NCBI RefSeq assembly: GCF_000735135.1
Contig: NZ_JPLZ01000003.1
Coordinates: forward strand, 62,001 to 126,000
Length of the DNA: 64,000 nucleotides
Direction of reading: 5' to 3'
DNA from: Chryseobacterium sp. FH1
GTDB lineage: Bacteria > Bacteroidota > Bacteroidia > Flavobacteriales > Weeksellaceae
Shown piece after piece: positions 57,253 through 64,000 of the stretch (the stretch's first letter is position 1; the number at the start of each line of letters is the position of its first letter). The notes under the pieces were generated by a model. The model was not told the origin of the DNA. It worked only from the letters and a program-made list of their open reading frames with translations, and did not search any database. Position numbers and translations under genes: made by a program.

Positions 57253-59250
57253 ATGAAATTTAAACATATCCTCGTTGCAATGGCAGCAACACCATTTATG
57301 ATGAATGCACAACAGGTAATGACTGCGGAAACGATGTGGACGCTCAATCGTTTGGGTGTACAGTCCGTTTCTCCGGATCATCAATCACTGATCTACAAAG
57401 TGAGCAAAACGGACCTTAAAACCGAAAAGTCAAATTCCGAAACATTCTGGTTAGACCTTTCTGGGAGAGCTACAAAATTAGATCTTGGAAAGAAAAGCTT
57501 GATTCAATGGGATAAAAACGGAATTTATGCTTTAGAGAAAAATCAAATTTATCTGTCAAAAGACTCAGGGAAAACTTGGGCAGAATTTTATAATATTGGC
57601 GAAGTTGACAACATTGTGATTTCTCCAGATGGAAAAAAAGTAGCGTTCAGCAAAGCCGTTCACATAGAGAATCTTCTTGGGAAAGACAAACATAAAGATC
57701 TTCCCAAAACCACAGCGCAGATTTATACAGACCTGAATCACCGCCATTGGGATGCTTGGAACGAAGGTTCCTACAACCACGTTTTCACGGTGAATGTTTC
57801 AGAATCGGTTGACAAGGCCAAAGATCTTCTGGAAGGCAAACCTTTTGATTCGCCTCAGAAACCTTTTGGTGGCGCGGAAGATTTCGTTTGGAGTCCGGAT
57901 TCTTCGGAATTACTGTATGTCACCAAACCAAAATCGGGCGAGGAATATGCAAGAAGTACCAACACCGATATTTTTGTGTACAATCTGGCTTCCGGAAAAA
58001 CGACCAATCTTTCTGAAGGAATGATGGGTTACGATTTGAATCCAAAATTCAGTCCAGATGGGAAGTCGCTTCTTTGGTTGAGTATGGAAAGAGATGGATA
58101 TGAAGCAGACAAAAATGACATCGTGGTGATGGATTGGAAATCAAAATCTAAAACCAATCTGACCAAAGCTTGGGACGAGAGCGTTACAGGCGATGTTGCG
58201 TGGAGCAAAGATGCAAAATCTGTTTACTTCACAGCTGCCTTCCGTGGCACAAAACAATTATTTTCCGTTGATGCGAAAAGCAAATCGGTAAAGCAAATCA
58301 CAAAAGGCGATTTTGATATCAATGATATCGTTATCGATAATAAAAATAAACTTTGGGTTACCAAAACCGACATCAATCACAACGCCGATCTTTTCGAGGT
58401 AGATTTGAAAACCTCTGCTTTGAAACAGATTACGGATGTCAATAAAGATAATTATTCCAAACTGACCGCAGGAAAATCTGAATTGAAAATGGTAAAAACC
58501 TCGGATGGAAAAGAAATGGGCGTTTGGTTCCATTATCCGCCGAACTTCGATCCCAATAAAAAATATCCGACGCTTTTATATTGTCAAGGAGGACCGCAAT
58601 CTGCACTTACACAGTTTTTCTCCACGAGATGGAATTTCGCTTTGATGGCTGCCAACGATTATATAGTAGTTGCACCGAATAGAAGAGGAATGCCAGGCTG
58701 GGGCGTAGAATGGAATGAACAGATAAGCGGTGACTGGGGCGGACAGCCGATCAGAGATTATTTGTCGGCGGCAGATTTTGCCAAGACTTTGCCTTACGTT
58801 GACGGTTCCAGAATGGCAGCTGTTGGTGCAAGTTACGGTGGTTATTCAGTATTTATGTTGGCTGGGATTCATCAGAACAGATTCAAGACTTTTATTGCGC
58901 ACGACGGTTTGTTTGATATGAGGTCTTGGTATGCGACCACTGAGGAACTTTGGTTTGCAGATTGGGATTTGAAAGGTTCTTATTGGTTCAAGCCCATGCA
59001 AAAGGCTTACGCGAAGTATAATCCAATCAATCACGTTGAACGCTGGAATACGCCAATCATGGTCATCCAAGGCGGAATAGATTTTCGCGTTCCTTATGAG
59101 CAAGGTCAAATGGCATTTCAATCTGCAAAACTGAAAGGTTTGAAAACCAAATTTCTTTACTTCCCGAACGAAAACCACTGGGTTCTGCATCCGCAAAACG
59201 GTTTGGTTTGGCAAAGAGAATTTTTCGAATGGCTGAAGGAAACTTTATAA
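57253..59250 (+). CDS. S9-family peptidase (acylaminoacyl/DPP-like), exported
   Basis: A 665-residue protein with a signal peptide (MKFKHILVAMAATPFMMNAQ). The N-terminal two thirds is a WD/TolB-like seven-bladed propeller (repeats such as KVAFSK and DFVWSPDSSELLYV), the C-terminal third an alpha/beta-hydrolase with catalytic Ser527 (GASYGGYSVFML), Asp610 (GGIDFRVPYEQ) and His642 (NENHWVLHPQ). This is the prolyl oligopeptidase/DPP-IV architecture. It is probably periplasmic, digesting peptides; no T9SS domain is present. Confidence 0.93.
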   Translation: MKFKHILVAMAATPFMMNAQQVMTAETMWTLNRLGVQSVSPDHQSLIYKVSKTDLKTEKSNSETFWLDLSGRATKLDLGKKSLIQWDKNGIYALEKNQIYLSKDSGKTWAEFYNIGEVDNIVISPDGKKVAFSKAVHIENLLGKDKHKDLPKTTAQIYTDLNHRHWDAWNEGSYNHVFTVNVSESVDKAKDLLEGKPFDSPQKPFGGAEDFVWSPDSSELLYVTKPKSGEEYARSTNTDIFVYNLASGKTTNLSEGMMGYDLNPKFSPDGKSLLWLSMERDGYEADKNDIVVMDWKSKSKTNLTKAWDESVTGDVAWSKDAKSVYFTAAFRGTKQLFSVDAKSKSVKQITKGDFDINDIVIDNKNKLWVTKTDINHNADLFEVDLKTSALKQITDVNKDNYSKLTAGKSELKMVKTSDGKEMGVWFHYPPNFDPNKKYPTLLYCQGGPQSALTQFFSTRWNFALMAANDYIVVAPNRRGMPGWGVEWNEQISGDWGGQPIRDYLSAADFAKTLPYVDGSRMAAVGASYGGYSVFMLAGIHQNRFKTFIAHDGLFDMRSWYATTEELWFADWDLKGSYWFKPMQKAYAKYNPINHVERWNTPIMVIQGGIDFRVPYEQGQMAFQSAKLKGLKTKFLYFPNENHWVLHPQNGLVWQREFFEWLKETL

Positions 59251-59273
59251 TCTAAAAAAAATCATTAAAAATC

Positions 59274-59306
59274 AAATTGCAATCGAATTATCGGTTGCAA
59301 TTTTTT
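59274..59306 (+). terminator. Intrinsic terminator after the S9 peptidase gene
   Basis: AAATTGCAATCG (59274-59285) pairs with CGGTTGCAATTT around a short loop (one G-U), followed by T6. Confidence 0.75.
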
Positions 59307-59334
59307 ATTTTAGCTAAATATAAACAAACACATT

Positions 59335-59880
59335 ATGAAAATTTTATTGCCAATGCTATTCATCGGAACATTGATGAATGCCCAAGTTTCAAACATCGTA
59401 AGACATCAGGATTCTTACAAAGATTTCCCATATGAGGGAACCAGAATAGTTCAGGTTGATGAAGCAAATTCTCCAAATAATGAAGACAATGTTTTCATTT
59501 TTTCTAAAATTGAGAAAAATTCGAAACCAGACAAAATGACTTTTCAAAGGTTCACGAAAATCAACGGAGATTGGAAAGTTGTAGCCAAAAAACAAATTAA
59601 TTATCCAGGAATAATCAGTGCTTGGGGACAACGCAAAGCCTTTGCAGATTATGACAAAGACAAAAGCATTGATGCACTTTTCATCTATTCACTGAACGAT
59701 TATGATTTCAAACAACAATCTGTTCATCTGATATTTTCTAAAAACTCGGAGCTTTACGAGATCTCAACTTCTACAGAAAGTGGTTATTCGAAAGATGTTT
59801 ATTCAAGCAATTTCAAAAGTTTGCCGGAAAATATTCAGAGCAAGATTTTAGAATATTGGAATAAGTTAGATAAGAAGTAA
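59335..59880 (+). CDS. Hypothetical secreted protein with DYDKDKSID loop
   Basis: A 181-residue protein with a short signal peptide (MKILLPMLFIGTLMNAQ). The folded part includes FAGSADYDKDKSIDALFIYS-like loop (FADYDKDKSIDALFIYS), a DxDxDxxxD calcium-type loop as in the other small secreted proteins in this window. No family recognised. It is transcribed alone and bounded by terminators. Confidence 0.68.
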   Translation: MKILLPMLFIGTLMNAQVSNIVRHQDSYKDFPYEGTRIVQVDEANSPNNEDNVFIFSKIEKNSKPDKMTFQRFTKINGDWKVVAKKQINYPGIISAWGQRKAFADYDKDKSIDALFIYSLNDYDFKQQSVHLIFSKNSELYEISTSTESGYSKDVYSSNFKSLPENIQSKILEYWNKLDKK

Positions 59881-59899
59881 TTTTATTTTTTTAATACAA

Positions 59900-59932
59900 A
59901 ACCCCTTCAGAGTTTTAAACTCTGAAGGGGTT
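59900..59932. terminator. Bidirectional terminator before the epimerase gene
   Basis: AACCCCTTCAGAGTTT (59900-59915) pairs exactly with AAACTCTGAAGGGGTT (59917-59932), with T runs on the plus strand; convergent genes. Confidence 0.85.
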
Positions 59933-59960
59933 ATTTTTTGCGACTTTGCTATAAAAAAAA

Positions 59961-60827
59961 TCATGCAATCTCAACCGCCCAATCAGCTTTCCAATCCTCT
60001 TTTCTTTCCAGTTTCAAAATCCCAAATTTCTGTGTGAAATCCTGGTTGTGGTCTTCGAAATCAGCAATGCCTTGCCAAGGTTCCAAGCAGACGAAATCCG
60101 CATTTTTCGAGGCCCAAATTCCAAAATAGGGAAAATTTGAAAAGGTGAAAATAACGTTCTCCTGATTTTTATTATTTCGCAAAATCAACTCTCGGCTTTT
60201 CATATTCGTCATAACCAAAGCATCTTTGGAGAACAATTCATAAGTCAAAGGAAGTATTTTATTTTCGAGATTGATAGTTTTGGTTTCTTTGCTGATGAGG
60301 TTGTCAATCAAAGGATGGATTTCCAGTTTTTCATCATCAGAAAAAAGAATTTCATAGTCATTGTAATTCAATCCATTTTTGGTGTCAATCGCAAATCCCG
60401 GATGTGCGCCGAGCGAGAAATACATCTCTTTTTCAGACTTGTTTTTCACGTGGTAAGAAACATTCAGTTTATTTTCGACCAAAGTGTATTTTATTTCCAA
60501 ATTGAATTCGAAAGGATAGAATTTCAGGGTTTCTTTGTCAGAGTGTAATTCAAAAACAACTTCATTTTCAGAAGAATTTTTCACTTCGAAGAATTTTCTT
60601 CTGGCAAAACCGTGTCTTAGCATTTGGTAAGTTTCGCCTTCGAAAATATAAGAATCGTCTTTCAAAGCGCCAACTGTTGGGAAAAGCACTGGACTTTTGC
60701 CACTCCAAAAATCAGGATTTCCTTCCCAGATGATCTCTTTTCCGGTTTCAAGATTGATGAGTGAAACCAGTTCTGCACCAAGTTCGTTGAATGTAGCTTT
60801 TAGTTTTTTGTTCTGAATTTGAATCAT
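59961..60827 (-). CDS. Aldose 1-epimerase-family protein
   Basis: A 288-residue cytoplasmic protein with the galactose-mutarotase-like fold. Marks: FNELGAELVSLINLETGKEIIWEG at the start, the catalytic His block SLGAHPGFAID in the middle, and FTFSNFPYFGIWASKNADFVCLEPWQGIAD with the catalytic Glu near the C-terminus. It belongs to the YeaD/LacX-like group that may act on hexose-6-phosphates rather than free sugars; the substrate cannot be told. It is a single gene. Confidence 0.9.
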   Translation of the reverse strand: MIQIQNKKLKATFNELGAELVSLINLETGKEIIWEGNPDFWSGKSPVLFPTVGALKDDSYIFEGETYQMLRHGFARRKFFEVKNSSENEVVFELHSDKETLKFYPFEFNLEIKYTLVENKLNVSYHVKNKSEKEMYFSLGAHPGFAIDTKNGLNYNDYEILFSDDEKLEIHPLIDNLISKETKTINLENKILPLTYELFSKDALVMTNMKSRELILRNNKNQENVIFTFSNFPYFGIWASKNADFVCLEPWQGIADFEDHNQDFTQKFGILKLERKEDWKADWAVEIA

Positions 60828-60956
60828 AATTAATATTTTGAAATTTACTCGATTACAAATCTAGGATAATCTTTGATTTATTAGTCTATCCTCTAAAAAT
60901 CTATCATCTCTGATCTCAATTTTACAATAAATTCATAAATTGCCGTTTTATAAGCA

Positions 60957-62123
60957 ATGATAAAAGGTTTCAATTTTCTAAAAAGAATTAATAATTGGGT
61001 AATTTATTTCATCCTTACATTCATTGTTGTTGGAATAGTGATTTCATCTAATTTTTTGATTCAGCATCTTCGTGAAAAAGAGACGGAAAGGATTAAATCT
61101 TTAGCGACCGCAATGCGTTATCTTGAGGATGTTGAAGTTGATTCTCGACTGACTGAGTTAGCTTTTTACGTGGTGAATGAAAATCAGGATTTGCCCATCA
61201 TCAGAACAGATAAAAATAAAAATTTGTTGGAGAGCAGAGGCATTTCCGAAGATATTTTAAAAGATAAGTCAAAGTTGAAGGCTAAGATGAGCGAGATGGA
61301 AAGCAAATATCCACCATTCGAGATTCAGTTGCCGGATTTCAACAACCAATATCTTTATTATGATAATTCTGATTTGATGAATTATCTGCGGTTTTATCCT
61401 TATTTGCTGGCTTTATTCATTTCACTTTATCTTGTTTTTTCTTTTTGGTTTTTGCGATTGCTAAAGAAAACCGACGAAGGTTTTGTCTGGGCTGGTCTGG
61501 CGAAGGAAACGGCGCATCAGATCGGAACGCCATTATCATCAATGATTGGTTGGGTGGAAATTATGAAACTCGAAGACGAAAATGGGATGGGCGTGAAAGA
61601 ACTCGAAAAAGATGTTGAAAGACTGAAAACCATTTCCGAAAGATTCTCGAAGATCGGATCCATTCCTGCACTTAATGATCTTGATATCAATGAAACTGTT
61701 CAGCAGAATTTCGATTATTTGAAATCCAGAATTTCGACCAAAGTTGATTTTACTTTAAGAAAAACCTACGAACCAGTTCTGGTTCCACATAGCAGAATCC
61801 TGATGAGTTGGGTCATAGAAAACCTTGTGAAAAACGCCGTCGATGCGATGAAAGGTGAAGGCAAGCTGGAACTTTCACTTTACAAAAAAAATAAAAACGT
61901 CTACATCGACATGACCGACACCGGAAGCGGAATGACTAAACAACAAGTTCGAAACGCCTTCAAACCTGGATTCTCTACCAAAAAACGTGGTTGGGGATTG
62001 GGACTTTCTTTAACCAAAAGAGTAGTGACAGAATATCACAGAGGCGAAGTGAAAATTGCCCATTCTGAAGTGGGGAAAGGAACGACTTTTAGGATTGTTT
62101 TGAGGGAAGAGCAGAAAGGGTAA
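60957..62123 (+). CDS. Sensor histidine kinase without a nearby response regulator
   Basis: A 388-residue inner-membrane kinase with membrane segments at about 14-36 and 142-168 around a small periplasmic loop, then a dimerisation helix with His187 (KETAHQIGTPLSSMIGWVEIM) and a HATPase_c domain (NLVKNAVDAMKGEGK for the N-box; GSGMTKQQ for G1; RGWGLGLSLTKRVV for G2). No HAMP domain is obvious. No response regulator lies next to it, and the following gene, 16 bp downstream, is a lipoprotein of unknown function. Confidence 0.92.
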   Translation: MIKGFNFLKRINNWVIYFILTFIVVGIVISSNFLIQHLREKETERIKSLATAMRYLEDVEVDSRLTELAFYVVNENQDLPIIRTDKNKNLLESRGISEDILKDKSKLKAKMSEMESKYPPFEIQLPDFNNQYLYYDNSDLMNYLRFYPYLLALFISLYLVFSFWFLRLLKKTDEGFVWAGLAKETAHQIGTPLSSMIGWVEIMKLEDENGMGVKELEKDVERLKTISERFSKIGSIPALNDLDINETVQQNFDYLKSRISTKVDFTLRKTYEPVLVPHSRILMSWVIENLVKNAVDAMKGEGKLELSLYKKNKNVYIDMTDTGSGMTKQQVRNAFKPGFSTKKRGWGLGLSLTKRVVTEYHRGEVKIAHSEVGKGTTFRIVLREEQKG

Positions 62124-62139
62124 ATCCATTTTTTAGTAT

Positions 62140-63279
62140 ATGAAGACATTCTGTCAAATACTTTTATTGATTATAATTTTAGTTTCTTGTAAATCTGAAA
62201 AGCAAAAACAATTCGAAAAAGATATTATAGGAGAATGGAGTTTTGCAAAATATGTAGAATTGGAAAAACAAGAAAACTATAATCAGATTCTTGAAGAGCC
62301 ACCTTCTCCATTTTTTAGAAATGTCGGAGGCTTTGTTTTTAAAGAAAATGGAACTTTAATGGATGAAACTGGATTTTTTGATTTTGATGAAGGAAAATCA
62401 CGAGAGGAAAGAAGAATTTTGTACAAAGGAGATTCTACTAATTATAAAATTAATGATGACAGTTTGAAAATCTTTAACCCTATCGAAAAATCTTGGAATA
62501 AATATAAAATTATCTCTGTTACTAATGACACTTTAACGCTTCAGAAGAATCAAGGCTATTACTTAAAGTATTACAAACAAACTTACAAACCAAAGCCAAA
62601 TGAAACTTTCGATAAAATAATCATTTCGTCCTCTGGATGTTATGGGACCTGTGCTATACTGAGTGTTGAGTTCAATAAAAATGGAAAAGTGTTTTATTTA
62701 GGCGAAAAATATAATACTGTAAATGGATTTTATACTTCGAATATCTCAAACTTCGAATATGAAAAAATTGAAAATTCATTTAAAAAAGCTAATATAATGA
62801 AGCTGAAAAATTCATATTCAGATAGCGTGTCTGACTCAAATACAATAACAGTAACATTTGTGAAAGACAATAAAATTGTCAAAACTATTTCAGACTATGC
62901 AAGCCAGGCTCCTCCTGAATTAATTATGGCTTACAGGAAAGCGATGTTTAAATATCAGTTAATAAAATTATCTAAATTTGAAACAAACAAAAATCTTGTA
63001 AATCCTACATTTTTCAATCTATATATTGGTGAAAAACTTATTTTTTTGGAGCAATCAGAAAGATTTCTACTGTTAAATGGAATTTTAAATGGTGAGAAAG
63101 TTCATATCAATATTAATGAGAAGTATAGATTAAAATTTTCTGATGTTGATAAAGATTTCACTATAAAAACAGACGGAAGATTCTATAAATATCAAAATCA
63201 AGTTTATGATATTGGATATAATTTTATCGAAATTAATAATTTAGAAAAAAGAACTTCACCATCTTGGTTTGTAGATTAA
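62140..63279 (+). CDS. DUF6438-domain lipoprotein
   Basis: A 379-residue protein with a lipobox (ILVSC, Cys17) followed by KSEKQKQ. The first domain (about 25-150) is lipocalin-like in pattern (IIGEWSFAKYVEL...FKENGTLMDETGFF...NKYKIISVTNDTLTL). The second begins IISSSGCYGTCAILSVEFNKNG, the DUF6438 signature with its CYGTC pair. Function unknown. It lies 16 bp after the histidine kinase and may be its co-transcribed partner. Codon use here is more AT-rich than in its neighbours, though only by eye. Confidence 0.8.
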   Translation: MKTFCQILLLIIILVSCKSEKQKQFEKDIIGEWSFAKYVELEKQENYNQILEEPPSPFFRNVGGFVFKENGTLMDETGFFDFDEGKSREERRILYKGDSTNYKINDDSLKIFNPIEKSWNKYKIISVTNDTLTLQKNQGYYLKYYKQTYKPKPNETFDKIIISSSGCYGTCAILSVEFNKNGKVFYLGEKYNTVNGFYTSNISNFEYEKIENSFKKANIMKLKNSYSDSVSDSNTITVTFVKDNKIVKTISDYASQAPPELIMAYRKAMFKYQLIKLSKFETNKNLVNPTFFNLYIGEKLIFLEQSERFLLLNGILNGEKVHININEKYRLKFSDVDKDFTIKTDGRFYKYQNQVYDIGYNFIEINNLEKRTSPSWFVD

Positions 63280-63302
63280 ATTCCTCTTGATTTCAAAATC
63301 CC

Positions 63303-63310
63303 TATCTTTG
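63303..63310 (+). promoter_or_regulatory. -7 box (TATCTTTG) of the helicase gene
   Basis: Exact TAnnTTTG match, 71 bp before the ATG at 63381, leaving a leader of about 65 nt. RNA-helicase genes in many bacteria have long, cold-responsive leaders; this one is moderate in length. Confidence 0.5.
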
Positions 63311-63380
63311 CCGATTGAAACAGAAAAGAAAGTCAACTTTCTAAGTTTCTCTTTACCACTTTAAAAATAAATTTTCCCAG

Positions 63381-64000
63381 ATGAAAACCACTTTTGCAGA
63401 CTTCGATTTACCGGAAAAGATTCTGGATGTTCTAGCCGATCTCAACCTTTTTGAACCAACGCCTATTCAGGAAAAAAGCATCGGACCGATACTTTCTGGA
63501 CGCGATGTGATGGGAATTGCCCAAACAGGAACAGGTAAAACTTTGGCCTACACACTTCCAGTTCTTAAAACCTGGAAATACAACAAATCTGGAAATCCAA
63601 CCGTCTTGGTTTTGGTTCCGACCAGAGAATTGGTGGTTCAGGTAACAGAAGTGATCACAAAAATGACGGAAAATCTGACCGCAAGAGTGATCGGAATCTA
63701 CGGTGGGAAAAACATCAATACTCAAAAATTATTGTTCAATGACGGTTGCGACATCTTGGTGGGAACGCCTGGTAGAGTAATGGATCTCGCGATTGACAAT
63801 GCAATTTCTTTGAAGGAAGTTGGCAAACTGATCATCGATGAGTTTGACGAAATGCTGAACCTTGGATTCCGTCCACAGCTCACGCACATCTTCGAAATGA
63901 TGAAGGAGAAAAGACAAAACATCCTTTTTTCTGCAACAATGACCGATGCTGTTGATGCTTTGCTGAACGAATATTTCGCTGGTCCGATTGAGATTTCACT
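63381..64000 (+). CDS. DEAD-box-type RNA helicase (partial; DEFD variant)
   Basis: At least 206 residues are present before the window ends, covering most of RecA-like domain 1. Motifs in order: FEPTPIQEKSIGPILSGRDV (Q motif), AQTGTGKT (Walker A, 47-54), VPTREL (Ia), GG (Ib), TPGRV, IIDEFDEM (motif II, Asp153-Glu154-Phe155-Asp156), SATM (III). The third position of the DEAD motif is Phe instead of Ala. It probably remodels rRNA or mRNA structure. The C-terminal domain is off the edge. Confidence 0.93.
   Translation, partial: MKTTFADFDLPEKILDVLADLNLFEPTPIQEKSIGPILSGRDVMGIAQTGTGKTLAYTLPVLKTWKYNKSGNPTVLVLVPTRELVVQVTEVITKMTENLTARVIGIYGGKNINTQKLLFNDGCDILVGTPGRVMDLAIDNAISLKEVGKLIIDEFDEMLNLGFRPQLTHIFEMMKEKRQNILFSATMTDAVDALLNEYFAGPIEIS

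Noticed and set aside
1..64000. tRNA, rRNA, prophage or insertion-sequence genes
   Set aside because: I looked for cloverleaf-like and conserved rRNA words and for transposase motifs and found none; small RNAs could have been missed.

Overview
The window is AT-rich chromosomal DNA from a flavobacterium, most likely Chryseobacterium or a close Weeksellaceae relative. Four things point there: six secreted proteins end in a type A type-IX-secretion (T9SS) sorting domain; many upstream regions carry the Bacteroidota -7 box TAnnTTTG; there are TonB receptor/surface-lipoprotein pairs; and the coding style is dense with short gaps. I see no rRNA, tRNA, CRISPR array, phage or transposase gene. Both edges cut a gene: a QorB-like NAD(P)H oxidoreductase on the left and a DEAD-box-type helicase on the right.

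Layout. 1-6027: redox gene with a Crp/Fnr regulator, a GH13 glycosidase, a DxD glycosyltransferase, two small lipoproteins and a T9SS beta-propeller. 6259-12675: a TPR/membrane/LuxR-like-HTH protein, then a six-gene, same-strand set of unrecognised membrane proteins and lipoproteins, one of them frameshifted. 12773-18326: DUF2461, a T9SS adhesin-like protein, an Fpg/Nei glycosylase, dGTPase, a YoeB-type toxin-antitoxin pair and LipB. 18436-30918: a large heme-acquisition region. On the minus strand, a T9SS-exported HmuY-like protein and two tandem 261-residue T9SS paralogs each sit behind a Fur-like operator. On the plus strand are a TonB heme receptor, an HmuY lipoprotein, a heme-binding lipoprotein, an ABC permease and ATPase, a methyltransferase, a ChuS/HmuS-type heme-handling protein and a ChaN-like protein.

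30915-45847: an OmpR-type two-component system, Kbl, ribosomal protein L19, an FKBP isomerase, a Fur-family regulator beside a Zn/Cd-type P-ATPase, a DUF5686 outer-membrane protein, an alkyltransferase-like protein, an M1 aminopeptidase and thymidylate synthase. 45910-56275: a Gre-like protein, CCA-adding enzyme, a VapBC-like pair, a YrdC-family enzyme, a second TonB receptor with a beta-helix lipoprotein, PepE, an HD phosphohydrolase and SecG. 56337-64000: a T9SS protein, an S9 peptidase, an aldose-1-epimerase relative, an orphan histidine kinase, a DUF6438 lipoprotein and the helicase.

The most interesting parts are the Fur-linked T9SS cargo beside the heme genes (candidate new secreted heme or iron binders), the unknown membrane-protein operon, and several families of dispersed palindromic intergenic repeats that recur at unrelated loci. 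All names come from reading motifs and remembered families; no search was run.
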